Shown: positions 1 to 12,129, counted from the first letter of the stretch. The stretch: 64,000 nt of DNA from Rhinopithecus roxellana (GCF_007565055.1 NC_044557.1:143852993-143916992); one strand, 5' to 3'. A program made the numbers and translations. Notes: generated from the sequence alone by a model not told the origin.

Positions 1-2430
1 ATTCAAGTTGCGGTGACAGTTATCTGTCAAGGTAAATTAACCTGTTTACCTCTTGGGTCCTTTCCAACCGAGGGGCCTCTCATGGCTATGTTATTTACTC
101 AAGACCTGATCATTGCCCTTGCAGTCTGAAAATGCAAGATGCCAGGCCTCTGAAACAGAAGACCCAGCTCCTCAGCTGAGCCCTGGTCTGGCCCAGCTGC
201 AGGCAATGCATCCTCCACGACAGCTGTCTGCTGCCCTCTCTGACTAGCTACTGAACTCTGAAATTCTCAAAGGCTGCACTGGGAATTTTCATCATTGAGA
301 GTTCAGCTTCTAACAATATGCCAATGAAAAAATATCACCCTAGACAGATTCAGATGATCCCAACCCTGTCTTCAGCTGACCGTAGGCAACTGTACCTCCT
401 TCAACATCTTTCTAACCTACCCAGGCCAAAGTACACTGTATCTGTGAACGGTCTGGAAAATGGGAAATGGTCCAAATGTCATCATCTGTCAAGGGCCTCC
501 ACTGCACTGTAGAAAATGCACAGGGAATGAGCCTAGCTCCTGTTCCACTTCTGCCACGAGCAACCACGTGAACTCTGAGAAGCATCTTCGCCTCTCTGAG
601 CTTTGGCATCTCTTTTTGTGGTGCAGAAACACTGGACTAGATGATCTATACATTCCCTTCCCTTCTTTGATCTTTATTTCCATGTTTTCATTCAGAGCCA
701 GATCTCATTTTGATTTGACCACATTCAAAAACAACTCACAATAAACTCTCACTTTAGGGAGATACACACACGCTGATTTCCATATGCATAAATGGAAAGC
801 AACGCCGTTGCTATTTGCAATTGTGAAGCGATAAAGTCACTTTCAAAACCTCAACATGAGCTGCTGGGACCACTGAGAGGGAAAAAACTATTAGTCCGAT
901 AACCATACATTACACGAAACGTATGGAGTGGAAGCTTTTATTCCTGAGAGTAAGAAGCAATGAACTGGGCCTGTTCCTAATCTGGTTCATGCCAATCAGC
1001 CCAGATTACATGTGTATGTGTATGCCTGAGTGTGTGTGCACAAATGAGAAAGTACTGTGAACATCTCAAGAAAGGACCGTATTCATTAGGACGATCATCT
1101 GAAAATGATATCAGATAACTTACCAAAGATACTAGAGTGATTCATAATCTTACTTTTGGCCCTATCCAGACAAAATACTTGCTGCTAAATCAGCGATGCA
1201 AATATATTTTTGAATGAGACTGCACAGAATAGATAAGTTGAGAAAGTAAGTAAGGGTTCGCCACATGGACTTTGCAGTGATGGTGTTTTGACATCTAAAA
1301 ATACTCTTTTCATCATCAGCACGTATAAAACGTAACTACCTATTGATTGGTTTTTCCTTCTTCTCAACATCGTTGTAATTTATATTTTTATGATTTAAAG
1401 CTACTTTATGATGGCTCCATTGAATAAAATTAATGCCACCAAGTAACTAATCTATATAACTTTTCAGAAGTCTGATTGATAAAAAATGCAAACTATAGAT
1501 GATAAATTTCTCCACACAGTTTTTAGAGGTTTCATAATCTTTGTAGCAAATTTCTCTCAATGGCCCAATAGTACTGAATCCTTCATCAAATTTTTATGCA
1601 ATATATTTGGTACACTGGCACTCTAATAGGAAAGGAAAAAAAAGACAAATGATCCAAAAAGCTGAGGTATGTTATAGGTAATGACCAGACTATTATTCTG
1701 AATGATAATACCAGGCTTCCCCCGAATACTTTGCCTAATTAGACTTCACACGAGAGAAAAAAATGCTTTAATATTTAACAAGTATAATGGTGCAATCAAT
1801 GTGCACAAATCAGGCTTGATAAGGAGTATTGCTTATTAAAAAGAAAGACAGATGGCTACGGGAAAGGTATAATCATTAAATGTAAGACCTCACAGACTCC
1901 AACTGTGAACACCAGCCACGTTCTTTAAAATTACCACTTCAACCACAGAAGCTCAATGCATTATTTAGTCCTGTCCTCAAGCTCAGCAGACCACAGATAC
2001 ACCCACATCATAGATTGAATAAAATAACTTGGTTCAAATAGATCGTCTTTGTTGTTTCTCAAAACCATCTTTTCTTAACCACTTTTGCTGATGTCAGAAT
2101 CCCAGAGAGTCCAGATGTCCAACACGTCTCTCACAATCGTTTCAGCTAGGTAATTAGTCCTCCTTTTTATTACCTTCAAGAACACTTAATGTGTTGGAAG
2201 CCTTCCTGTCTCTATTAAATCCAGACAGCCTGCCACAAGAGTATGAATATATAATTTATTTATAGGTAGCTTTTAAGAAAACACATAGTATGCAGGAATA
2301 TAGTTGAAAACAGGCATGCTTATAAACTGAAAATTATAGTAAAAGAGATTTCTAAAGGTAAGTTTTCTGTTTGGTTTCTCCAGGGTCAGATTTACACTCA
2401 AATACAGGGATCCTTGAATGTGATTTGTCT
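1..2430. other. Non-coding stretch, no recognised repeat
   Basis: No repeat family or gene recognised. The open frames are all under 100 codons, overlap one another on both strands and lack family features. A short TG-rich patch lies near 1010-1040. If the minus-strand gene inferred at the CpG island is real, this is deep inside its first intron. Old degraded repeats may have been missed. Confidence 0.5.
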
Positions 2431-2439
2431 ATTCATGAA

Positions 2440-2830
2440 CACAGTTTCTTATTAACCATGTCAACTATTAAATTGCTACATTTATTCTTTCCACACACCT
2501 TTATCAAGAACCTACTGTGCCTACACACTGTACTATACTTGCCAAACTTCTGGGAAGACATTATAAAATTGTGTAAACTATGGTCCCTATACTCCAGGAG
2601 TCTATAATTTGGTCCAAATATAATGTAAACACAGCTAAAACTTCCACTGCCACGTAATGTATTACTCTTGGTACCCATAGAGGTACCATAGCAATCTTGG
2701 GAGTAAAAGCTTTAGAGACAGACAGACATTTGTTCCAGTGCCGGTTCAGCCTGTCACAGTTGTCTGACCCAAAGTATTCCATCGATGTGAACCTCAGTTC
2801 CTCAAGTACTTTTGTACGTGTTGAAAAAAT
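2440..2830 (+). mobile_element. Possible old L2/MIR fragments
   Basis: 2490-2600 has the layout 'cctactgtgcc..acactgtacta...tggtccctatactccaggag', which resembles the degraded L2-type motif 'cctactatgtgccaggcactg...tccctgccctcaaggag'. 2735-2805 resembles the MIR core ('ccggttcagcc...tctgaccc...cctcagttcctca'). Both are heavily diverged, so they are tentative. Confidence 0.35.
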
Positions 2831-3017
2831 AAATTCTACAAATGAAATGTTTCAAATAGGGTTTAGCACATAGTAAAACTTCCTAATCTTCTGCCACTTC
2901 CACATGACCAGAAGAAAAACAAGCCTTAATTGAAAAACCAACTATTCAACCCTTGACTTAGATACAATGATACCCATATCCACATCTTATCTCTCTTTGG
3001 ATACTTACAATCCCAGT

Positions 3018-3120
3018 TTTGATACATAATAACTGTACATACTTATGGGGTACATTTGGTTTTTGATACATGCTCACAACATGTAAATGATCAAATCAAG
3101 GCATACAATTCCATTTTTTA
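3018..3120. mobile_element. Possible L1-associated fragment
   Basis: The run 'gatacataataactgtacat', then 'acttatggggtac' and 'aatgatcaaatcaaggcat', resembles a motif common in primate L1-associated sequence ('atttatggggtacatgtgat...aatgatcaaatcagggtaa'). It is short, and family and strand are uncertain. Confidence 0.35.
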
Positions 3121-3339
3121 CTTGTGTCCCTAAATCAACTCCTCAGAACTAATCTTACCAAGTGTTTCCAGGAAGATCATAAATTTGAAGTACAGAGAAA
3201 AAAGAATTTCAAACTTTAATTCACTAGCTGGATGTGTACAGATGAAGCTAAGGTCATTTAGAGTCCATTTGATTCATGAAGCTTTTTGCCACCATCTCCA
3301 TTTCTGATGCTGTAAAATAAACAGGAAATACAAATACAC

Positions 3340-3890
3340 CCCTGTGCCTTGAAGTATGCAGTGAGGGCTCACCGTCCCCAGGGAATATGTATGACTGAAA
3401 TGCCAGGGGTTCAAGTCCAGGTCATGCTGCTCACAGCACAGAAAGCCAATCTCCAAGAAAACACGTATTGCCAGGGAGGAAGGTTTTAATCAGATACCAT
3501 CTCCCTGACCCACTAAAATTAGGGGTTTATATAGCAGGGAAGGAATGTAAGTATGCACAGGAAAGCAGGAATTAGGGAGGGGTAAAGAAGAGGGGCTAGC
3601 CAACAGGAAGCAGGTGGTCACTTAGGGAATTATGATGGATGAAGGGTCTGGTGTTTGTTCAGACTTGGTGATCTGGTAAGTTTCAGCTCCTTGACACTAT
3701 CTGGGAGTCCTGGGGGTTGGTTTTCTGAGAAAGGAACTCAGATAAGACAAATGTAAGTTTCTTAAGTTTTCTATGTTTATTCAAAAGAAGCCATAAACAT
3801 CAGTTCTATGGGACAATTGGACCAGTTTCAGATGCTCCAAGGGTCGGTAAGCCCTAGCATAGCAATATATTCCTTTCTTTGTATTTCAAT
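3340..3890. other. Probable interspersed repeat, family not identified
   Basis: The text (stock phrases such as 'gtttatatagcagg', 'ttctgagaaaggaactc' and 'gttctatgggacaattggacc') looks like a multi-copy LTR-like repeat, but I cannot name it. No clean TG...CA ends with flanking duplications were found. Confidence 0.3.
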
Positions 3891-3909
3891 CTCCTATGAG
3901 CTCCTGGGA

Positions 3910-4245
3910 TCAGAATCTCCTGTCTGTTCATCTGTGTAATTCCAGCATCAAGCACAATGCCAAGCATACAATAGAAGTCCAAAACTATATTCTGAACAAC
4001 TTAAGAGCAGGCATCTTGGTAGTTCATTATTATAAGGGGCACCTAAAGTTACCTGCCTATTGGCCGTGGTACCTAATAATGTTGCAGAGCCCATCAAGTG
4101 CAGATTGATGAAAATAAGGACCTGGGTTCTATTCTTAACAGCATCATTCATTCCACTAAGTAGCTGGGTCATCTTAGGTAAGTCACTTAGCTTCTCTGGC
4201 CTCTGTTGCTCATCTTCAAATTAGATGGATAGTACAGATCACCTC
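3910..4245 (+). mobile_element. L2-like piece followed by MIR
   Basis: 3910-3990 has a degraded L2-like phrase ('tgtgtaattccagcatcaagcacaatgcc'). From about 4105, 'gacctgggttctattcttaac', 'tagctgggtcatcttaggtaagtcacttagc' (written here in two overlapping parts) and 'ctcatcttcaaattagatgg' follow the MIR core in its forward orientation. The MIR part is convincing; the L2 part is weak. Confidence 0.55.
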
Positions 4246-4275
4246 AAACCTGCTATTATTTCTGCAAAATACTGT

Positions 4276-5430
4276 TGCTAAATCAAATGATCTCAGAGAT
4301 GCTATTATTTCTGCTAATAGCATTAACAGAATGCTAATGCTATTTTTTTGCTAATCAATGATTTGCTAACCAATGATTTTTGCTAATCATTGGTTCTCTC
4401 ATTAATTCCAACTCCAACATGTTATTGACAAGATTATTAAATGAAACCTACAAATCCTCCAGGAATGAAGTATCTCTTTCAAATGCACAATTTTGCCATT
4501 TCAAAGATTTCTAGCTCATGTAAATTAAATAAATGAATATGGTCAGCTTCATTCAGAGCTTTGCTATTCATCCTCTGCCCTTCTTTTCTACATGATGGAC
4601 AGCAATGGCAATACCTGGCGATTTCACACACTGGTGTGTCATCTGCCTCGAGAATAACACAACCGTCACTCGTGGACACCAGGGAAAGGGGTTTATAGAA
4701 GCCAGTGCCTCCCTTATGCCTTCACCTTAGTGGGTGGCCAGCTCCACCAGCCAAAGAAGCCCCTTCTCATGCGTTCAAGCAACCAGACAATTTTACAAGG
4801 GCCCCACATTCACCAACATCCCACCTTAGTGAAAAGTGCAAATTGTCACTTGTTACCCTGTGTCTATCAATAAAACTTACCATCTTGAGAGGACAGGGAA
4901 AAAATGCAGTCCTGGTACTTAGCCAGCAAATAATTCCTGCAGTTGATTCAAGAGATCAGTGTCTTGAGTGGGAGAGAAAGCAAAAAAAGAGCCTGCAGTT
5001 CTACATTTCCTTCAACTTCATTTCCATCAGAACACCAATCATGAAGATACTGGTTCTACATATAGGGTCTAAAGAGGTGTTCTCTGAGGCCTCTGTTATC
5101 CACACTAATAATGCCCCAAGCACTGGTGCAGACTCGTTCTTGGAAGAAGGCAAAATGCTAAGTCCAGTGAAGCTGGATAAATTCCTTTTTATACCCAGGG
5201 ATATTAATGGGAAAAACCCTCAGGATTTTTAATTACTTAAGTGAATAAGATGTTCTCTACAAAGGAAAGCTATTTTTGAGAGCACCCCAGACCCAAAATG
5301 TGGAACCAGCTTACTCGATCCAACAGAGTAGCTCATTTTCTGCTCAGATTTTGGCTTCAGCCACCCTCTGGACTGATGAATCAATTCACAGTCCACAAAG
5401 TTCATTGCTTTGCATTTGATTAAATTCCTA
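4276..5430. other. Non-coding stretch with a small TGCTAAT repeat patch
   Basis: Near 4310-4400 there are several near-direct repeats of 'gctaatnnatgattt', a local slippage or duplication patch. An uninterrupted plus-strand frame of 175 codons (4705-5232) begins at GTG, not ATG, matches no family I know and has no splice or Kozak context, so I do not call it a gene. No repeat family is recognised. Confidence 0.45.
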
Positions 5431-5439
5431 CTTTAGGGT

Positions 5440-5500
5440 TTAAGAACTTGCTCATGGCCACAGAGTGAGTCAGCTACAGAGTTCTGCCTCCACCAAGCTA
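5440..5500 (-). mobile_element. Short MIR fragment
   Basis: The phrase 'agaacttgctcatggccacag' followed by 'agtcagctacagagttctgcc' matches the antisense MIR core ('aacttgcccaaggtcacacagctagtaagtgg'). It is a very short fragment. Confidence 0.4.
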
Positions 5501-5549
5501 GTTTCCTACTGCAGAAACTTGTCGACATCTCCATCTGGAGGAGAAGTAA

Positions 5550-5553
5550 AAAA

Positions 5554-5589
<36 letters not shown>

Positions 5590-5590
5590 G
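5550..5590 (+). repeat. (AAAG)n microsatellite
   Basis: After a short poly-A start, 'aaag' repeats about nine times without interruption. No Alu body lies immediately next to it, so it is not an obvious Alu tail. Pure tetranucleotide tracts of this length are commonly length-polymorphic in humans. Confidence 0.9.
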
Positions 5591-5719
5591 CCTCAAACTC
5601 AGTTCTCTCCTGTTATTCAGGCCCAGAAATATATGGGCCATACGTTTAGTTAAAAGACAAAAGAAATCTCCCTGCCAAAAAGCATGCTTTAGACAACTTG
5701 GAGGGCATAGGTACATCCA

Positions 5720-6285
5720 AAGAAATATCCCTGCAAAATATGTCTCCTCCCTTGTTTACCCATTAAGTAACCACAAATGTACTCAGAAAAAAAAATCTTA
5801 CTTCTATGCATGTAAGATACTCAAAGGTAACCTGGAAATTTTAAGTTAGTTTTATGTACGGAGGTCCAAGAGGACGTATTCATTTCCTATCCTCTTGTAT
5901 GAAGAGTAGATGATAAATAATAAAAGAAAAGCTATTATCTTTTGGGTAGCTAATTAAAGTAGCCGGGGGACATCAGGAATTCATCATTTAACAGCAGGTC
6001 CTAGTCATTCCTCTCAGTCTAGAACTTCAAAGATATCAAGGGATTCCTGGGATTAGTTTCCAAACCCAAGCACTTTATCGTAGTGACACGCACACAATAG
6101 GTATTCAGGACATACTTGATTGTAATAATCTAGAAGTTACACATTTAAAAAACTAAGAATAGAAATAGGAGATACAAGGCCTCAAGCAAATAGAGCATGC
6201 TCCTCGTCGTCTTCCAAATGCTCCTTGACGCTCGTTTTCTTTTTCGTGTTTCTTTCCTGTCCCTCTCCGCCATAACAACAGTGGA
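5720..6285. other. Non-coding stretch, nothing recognised
   Basis: AT-rich non-coding DNA with no recognised repeat and no credible open frame. Confidence 0.45.
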
Positions 6286-6289
6286 CACA

Positions 6290-6780
6290 TACATTAAGGA
6301 TTTCCCATGTGCTGCAGCGTTTACATACATTAGTTCAAAGACTCAGCCAACCATTCGATAAAATAAGCATGATTATCCCCCCATTTCATGGATGAGAAAC
6401 GGGAATCTAAAAAATTAAGTAGGCAGGTTGCAGTGGCTTGCACCTGTAAACCCGGCACTTTGAGAGGCCAAGGAGGGTGGATCACCTCAGGTCAGGAGTT
6501 CGAGACCAACCTGGCCAACATCCTGCTAAAAACACAAACATTAGCCGAGTATGGTGGCACGCGCCTGTAATCCCAGGTACTCAGGAGTCTGAGGCAGGAG
6601 AATCTCTTCAACCCAGGAGGCAGAGGTTGCAGTGAGCCGAGATCATGCCACTGCACCCCAACCTGGGCAATAGAGCCAGACTCCATCTCAAAAATAAAAA
6701 AATTAAAGAACTTGCCCAGGTTCACAGAGTTAAAAAGTGAGGTTGTTGTGCATGACTGCATCTCCCAGGCCCATTCACCA
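6290..6780 (-). mobile_element. MIR split by an Alu
   Basis: The left part, about 6290-6421, carries the antisense MIR phrases 'gattatccccccatttcatgg' (split as 'gattatcccc' and 'ccatttcatgg') and 'gatgagaaacgggaatct'. The right part, about 6698-6780, continues with 'aagaacttgcccaggttcac' and 'agagttaaaaagtgag'. Together they give one MIR in which an Alu landed between 'gaggctaag' and 'aacttgccc'. The MIR must be older than the Alu. Confidence 0.8.
6422..6697 (+). mobile_element. Alu SINE inside MIR
   Basis: A full dimeric Alu with both monomers, an internal 'acaaacattagcc' linker and a short A-rich tail. It is flanked by a probable target-site duplication: AAAAAATTAAG at 6409-6419 and AAAAAATTAAAG at about 6697-6708. 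It carries many substitutions, including CpG decay. Confidence 0.93.
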
Positions 6781-8160
6781 GGGGTGCTGTTTCCTTATTC
6801 AGTTCATTGGTTCCCAGATTTTTTCACTTATTTGTGTGCTTTGCATATGCTCATGATACTAATATTCCCGAGAACCATTTGAACTAACTTCGATTTCATT
6901 TCAAGGACTATTCCTCTTCCCACTAAACTGTCCTTCTGTTTTTTTTTTTTTTTTTGTTTTGTTTTTTGTTTTTTTTTAAGTTTGTTCAATTCATCTTAAT
7001 ACACTCTATTAGTTCCACAAAATGGGTTTTTGAAAATTACAGTAACTTGCTTGAAACAAACTGTTCTCCAATTCAATACTGTTTTTAAATTTTGGGATTT
7101 TTTTTTTTTTTTTAAAGCCTGAATCAAGCTTCTCTTGCACCTGGGCAGGTTCTGTTTGCTTATTCACAGAAGGGCTGGTTTATGCCTACGTGCCATGGCA
7201 TAATAAATAACAAGTTAAGGCTTCCTGCTCCTGGCTGAGGTAGACATTTCTGAACTGTAGTGATTTTGTAAAATCCACATTCCCTCCCTACCACACACAA
7301 CATCTACCCTGGGCACCAAACAAGGCAGCTCATTATCATAAAACCACTTGGAACATCTCTCTAAAGACCCTCCCTGATCTAACAACACAGACTACTACAC
7401 AGAACTGCAAGCAGGGCCCTATACAGGCCTCCATGAATCTGGCTCCCTGAATCATAGTGAAACAGACCTGGATGTAATTAACCAAATCCCCAATTGGGGG
7501 AAAAAGGCTAATTTCTCCTGTGACAATAGCTACCCCTTAAAGATCTCGAGTAGTTATTGCCAGACAACTAATAATTTTGACTTAGCTACTCACTGACAGG
7601 GGGTGTACTGTCTTTGGAAAAATCCTGCAGTAGGAGGCCAGGAAGCCAGAAGTCCGTAAGAGGCAATGCACCAATCTGGAGATACATCAGGCTGCAGCTC
7701 TCTGCTGAGCTTTTCAGCAGAAACCATCCAGCTAGTGCAGCACAGCTGAGCTCCTGACCCAGTCTTGGATCCCTCAAGAAATGGCCAATCATATCCCCCT
7801 GCATCCTGGATCCCCAACCCCTTCTGTTCACCTGAACTCTAACTTCATTTCTGACTTGTTTCAACTTCCACGAGATCGAAGTTCTTGACTTCTTCTTAAA
7901 ATAGCTTTTCCCTTAACTCTTGTACCGAAACCCTAGTTCTATACCATAGATACCTGTCTTGGGCTCCAAGCTGCCATTTGCCTCCTGGCCATCCTCTTTG
8001 GCCAGTTTAGGTAACAACCAAGTGTCACAGGGACCCTACACTGCTGCCAGGTTTATCCCAGCCCCTGGTGGGAGAACCAAAAACAACATTCTAAAGGAAC
8101 TGACTATACTCAGCCTTGGATTTTAGATACTTTTATCTCTACCACCACTCTGTCAGTCGA
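6780..8160. other. Non-coding stretch with two poly-T tracts
   Basis: Poly-T/(TTTTG) tracts occur at 6939-6977 and 7099-7114. 7580-8090 is CT/GA-balanced and may be an unnamed repeat, but I do not recognise it. Two overlapping minus-strand frames of 75-92 codons here have no supporting features. Confidence 0.4.
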
Positions 8161-8228
8161 GGGCAGGTGGGAAGAGGGAAGGGAAGGAAGAGGGTGAGAG
8201 GAGAGAACTGAGAAGAAAGAAGAAAACG
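8160..8228 (+). repeat. Purine-rich (GA) low-complexity tract
   Basis: An almost pure purine run with 'gggaag', 'gaagag' and 'gagagg' repeats. It is low-complexity and probably capable of triplex or H-DNA structure in principle. It lies just 5' of an antisense MIR. Confidence 0.75.
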
Positions 8229-8235
8229 GACACTG

Positions 8236-8475
8236 CTATTGGTTGGTACCTACTACTTCCTGGTGGCTTGGAACCTTACCTATACCTTTTGTTTAATTGT
8301 TGCAACAAGCCTACGAGGTGTTATTATCCCCATTTTGCACGTGAGGAAGCTAAGCCTCAGAGATGTTGAGTAATGGAACAAGGTCCCCCTAGTCAGTAAG
8401 GAGTAGAGCTGGAATTCAAACCCCAGTTTGTCCACCACCAAAGTCTCAAACCCTTCCTCTCTCCTGCACTGTCTT
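8236..8475 (-). mobile_element. MIR SINE
   Basis: A near full-length antisense MIR: 'aattgttgcaacaagcctac', 'gaggtgttattatccccatt', 'gaggaagctaagcctcagag', then 'gagctggaattcaaacccc'. The match order follows the reverse complement of the MIR consensus. Confidence 0.85.
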
Positions 8476-8924
8476 CACATCTTGGTATTCCCTGCAGTGT
8501 CTAGCAGAGTACCTTCAGAGAACAGGTGCATAAAAATGTTTGATAGATGAATGCATGCATGGTTGACTCCAGCCTTAATACCTTATTATTCTGCAACCCA
8601 CACATTTGATCTTGTTCATACTTTCTGCTTATAACATGCCTGCCAAATGCCTTGATTGGAAGTTAGATGTTAAACAAAGATGTTGCTCTACATTGTATTT
8701 TTGAACTGCTGGAAAAAGCTACATACACAAATCTATAAATTAAAAGTGCTGAAGCAGACCTTCTGATAAAAATTATTTTCTTATCTTGCTCCATCATGCC
8801 CAGACATGGAGACAAATACAATACTCTAAGGAAAATCAAGTTTGCATGTTTTGTTAACTCTCAGAACTCAAAGACATTTTCCAGGCTGCCAATTTAATGA
8901 ATATTTACGCTGGAAAAGACAGCA

Positions 8925-9160
8925 AAGAGGTCATGAGCTCAGATCCTGGAGCCAGGCAGATATGGACTAAGGCCCAGCTACAACACTTACTAGCTGACCT
9001 TGACTTGCTTCCTAAACCTTAGTGTTCTCATCTGTAAAACACAGATAATAAGAGTGCACAGTTCCTAAGGTGGCTGTGCTGATTAAATGAAGAACTCATG
9101 TACCACACTAAGCAGAGTACCTGCTACATATTTAAGGGCTGCATCAGTGTTAGCCATTTT
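8925..9160 (+). mobile_element. MIR SINE
   Basis: A forward MIR: 'gagctcagatcctggagcc', 'acttactagctgaccttgac', 'ttctcatctgtaaaacac', 'gctgattaaatgaag', 'agagtacctgctacatattt'. The order agrees with the consensus from the tRNA-like head side to the 3' end. Confidence 0.85.
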
Positions 9161-9359
9161 TATCGTGGGAAGAGAATAATCGTGGTAGAAGTGAAACAAG
9201 AAAACTTAAATGAATTACTTAGCTTTGCAAACATTATTATAAGCACTAAGTTTACCTGAATCCTCTGTTCCAGCTTATTGCAACTACTAGAATGATCTAC
9301 TCTGAAAGCAATGCAGTCAATAATGATACCATTAATAACAACAACCAACAGTTATATAT

Positions 9360-9735
9360 TGATATGGTTTGGTTCTGTGCCCCCACCCAAATCCCTTGTC
9401 AAATTATAATCCCCACATACGGAAGGAGGGGCCTTGGGGGAGGTGACTGAATCATAGGGGCAGACTTCCCCCTTGCTGTTCTTGTGATAGAGTTCTCACG
9501 AGATCTGGTTGTTTGCAAGTGTGTGGCACTTCCCCCCAGCTCTCTCTCTCCTGCTGCCATGTGAAGATGTGCTTGCTTTCCCTTCACCTAATGCCATGAT
9601 TTTAAGTTTCCTGAGGCCTCCCCAGCCATGCCCCCTGTGCAACCTGTGGAACTGTGAGTCAGCTGAACCTCTTTTCTTCATAAATTACCCAGTCTCAGGT
9701 AGTTCTTTACAGCAATGTGAGATAAGACTAATACA
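9360..9735 (+). mobile_element. Solo MaLR LTR (MST type)
   Basis: It begins TGATATGGTTTGG and ends GACTAATACA, the typical MST/THE1 LTR termini. Diagnostic interior phrases include 'cccccacccaaatcccttg', 'ggaggtgactgaatcatagg', 'gctgccatgtgaagatgtgc', 'gaactgtgagtcagctgaac' and 'ataaattacccagtctcagg'. It is one intact LTR with no internal region alongside, so it is a solo LTR formed by LTR-LTR recombination. A clean 5-bp duplication is not visible because the 3' flank is the AT-rich tract. Confidence 0.9.
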
Positions 9736-10020
9736 TGTGTATATGTATATATCTATATTATATAACTTTTTAAAAATTGTATATATTACATAAAATATAC
9801 AATGTTATATAATATATAATATATTTTTATAAGATATGATGATAATGATGATGAATGATATAAATTATTATATGATATATAATATAAAATGTTATATCTT
9901 ATATGATATGTATATATCACATATATCATAAATAATAGTATATATTCATATATCATATAATATATTATGTATTAATATATCTTATATGATATATAAAATG
10001 TACACACACACATATATAAC
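9736..10020. repeat. AT-rich (TATA)n low-complexity tract
   Basis: Irregular TATATA, ATAATATAT, GATGAT and CACACACATATATA runs start directly at the 3' end of the MST LTR and stop where MIR sequence resumes. Its position suggests growth from the AT-rich MIR target or target-site duplication. Confidence 0.85.
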
Positions 10021-10089
10021 CTTTACTATGCTCCAGACATTGTTGTAACCACTTTTACAGATGAGAGTGTCACACAAAGTTATGCAGGT

Positions 10090-11335
10090 TGTGCCCCACA
10101 AGCATGTCCTGCAGGAACTTCAGTCCATTCTCTGTTGACCAGACTGAGCACCCGACATGGAACAGTCTACCACAGAGGAAGGGGTTCCTAGCACAGTCCT
10201 GTGTACATATACTGACCTATTGACTGATACATTAACTTTAGCATGTTTTTAACGTTTGAGAAACAGAAATAGAAAGTCAGTTTTGAGAGAACACAAAGCC
10301 TAAGTCAAAGATCACCATTTTAGTAATTTTATTAACGGAATAGATGAATATACCACAAAAATCACCAGTGGCCAAGTCCTATTAATAAGCTGCAGTGCTG
10401 TGTGCCCATGTGCCTTAGGAATACAAAAACAAGGCTGACCCTCAGCATACATGGACAATTCACATCTACCTCCTCCCCATTTCCTGCTCCTCTGTTCCTC
10501 CATCAACTCAAATGTCCTTTGTGTGTGCAAATGAAACAAAAAATCAAATATGACTGCAGGGTAACCAAATGCATTTTATGCATTGCCTAAAAACAGCAAC
10601 AAAAATTATCTGTGCAGCAAAGTAATGTTTCCCTAAGTCATAGGTTCAAAACATGAAATTCTAGCAAACAATTATTTTTGTGCAGGCACACCTCCCAATT
10701 GCTGGTTCCTAAAAATGACTCCCAGGTTTAAAGACTCATTCATTTCCTCTCAACTCAGCCATCCATAACCTTGTTCAGCTTGGAGCTCTGGCCCAAACTA
10801 AATTGTCCCATCCTGCAGTAAGGCTTTGTACCTATCATCTTGGCATGGACCCAGCTTCAGTCTGGGAGGATGAAGGAGAGGGAGGGAGACACCATGGCCT
10901 TTGCTAGCTGGGGGTTTGAGGATAAGACAGACTTTGCAGTTCTGGGGAAGCATTAGTTTGTGCAAATGGGATCTCTATAACTTTTTCATTTGCACAGAAT
11001 CCTAAAAGTAATCCAAAGCATTTAGCTTAATCAGAGGGAAATGATATTTAAAATGTTCTACAACCTTCATCCAAAAGTTATTCCTCTTACCCTGCTCTCT
11101 TAAGAGTACTGACTTAGACCTTGATTTAAAAAAAATTTAAAAAGTGGGAAGGAGTGCCAAAACCAGATTGTGTTATTGTAAAATCCTGCCATGTAAAAAT
11201 CAGAATTGGATGTCTGATAATTTTTCAAACTCAGACACATTCTGCTAGATAAGATAGGAAAACCACTGGTAGGATTTAAGACCTACAATGCACTAAACTT
11301 TTCTCTGTTGCTAATTTTTGTTATAGCTTGGTTGG
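10090..11335. other. Non-coding stretch, nothing recognised
   Basis: No recognised repeat and no credible coding frame. A short purine patch (GGAGAGGGAGGGAGAC) lies at about 10873-10890. Confidence 0.45.
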
Positions 11336-11463
11336 GTTTTGTTCATTTGCTTCTGAGACAAGGTCTTGAGATGTTGCCCAGTATGGTCTTGATCTCCTGA
11401 GTGCTTAACAAATCCTCCTACCTCAGCCTCCCAAGTAGCTGGTACTGCCACACCTGGGTCTAA
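11336..11463 (-). mobile_element. Alu monomer (FLAM/FAM-like)
   Basis: A single antisense Alu-type arm: 'gagacaaggtcttgagatg', 'ttgcccagtatggtc', 'cctcagcctcccaagtagct'. There is no second arm, which fits an old free monomer rather than a truncated recent Alu. Confidence 0.75.
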
Positions 11464-11839
11464 CTGTTTCTAATTTTACTTACAGATTAAAGGTATTTAG
11501 TTTGTCATTCGAATTAAATTTCATGGAAAACCTGAAAATATAATGTTCTCATTCATTTACATACAATATGGCAATATTTTCAGGAATAACGTTTGTTTAT
11601 ATACATTGTCAGTAATTTTTCTACCAAATAGCAAATTATATCTGAGAAATAAAAACACAAATAAATAAAAACACCTTTGAGTTGTTCAATAAATATTCTC
11701 AAGCTTGACTAACTTCATTCACATTAGAATTTAGAAATAAGAGGTCTTTTCAAAAACACACAGAAGAAAGGTGCTTTTCAGTGATGCATCTTGGAATGCG
11801 ATAAAACATTTTTTTAAAGGTGAGATTTAATGTGGCTCC

Positions 11840-12126
11840 TTTTTTTTTTTTTTTTTTTTTCTGAGTCTCACTCTGTTGCCCAGGCTGGAAGTCACTGGTG
11901 TGATCTAGGCTCACTGCAACCTCCACCTCCCAGGTTCAAGCGATTCTCCCGCCTCAGCCTCCCAAGTAGCTATGATTACAGGCACGTGCCACCACGCCCA
12001 GCTAATTTTTGTATTTTTAGTAGAGGTGGGGTTTCGCCCTTTGGCCAGGCTGATCTCGAACTCCTGATCTTAAGGGATCCGCCCACCTCAGCCTCCCAAA
12101 GTGTTGCGATTACAGATGTGAGCCAT
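11840..12126 (-). mobile_element. Alu SINE
   Basis: An antisense Alu that starts with 21 T (11840-11860, the A tail), followed by both arms. It ends at 'gatgtgagcca', so the first bases of the Alu 5' end are missing. A 105-codon plus-strand frame across it is a translated Alu, not a gene. Confidence 0.93.
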
Positions 12127-12129
12127 TTT

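Larger units (their letters stand above)
9330..10085 (-). mobile_element. MIR remnant split by MST LTR and AT tract
   Basis: Left piece: 'acaaccaacagttatatatt' (9340-9359). Right piece: 'ctttactatgctccagacat' and 'tgtaaccacttttacagatgag' (10021-10065). Read together these give the antisense MIR phrase 'aaccaacatttattgagc..ttactatgtgccaggcac', with an LTR and an AT-rich tract between the two halves. Confidence 0.6.

Noticed and set aside
4705..5232. 175-codon plus-strand open frame
   Set aside because: It begins at GTG, matches no known family, has no Kozak or splice context, and lies in otherwise non-coding AT-rich DNA. A frame of this length can occur by chance in 64 kb.
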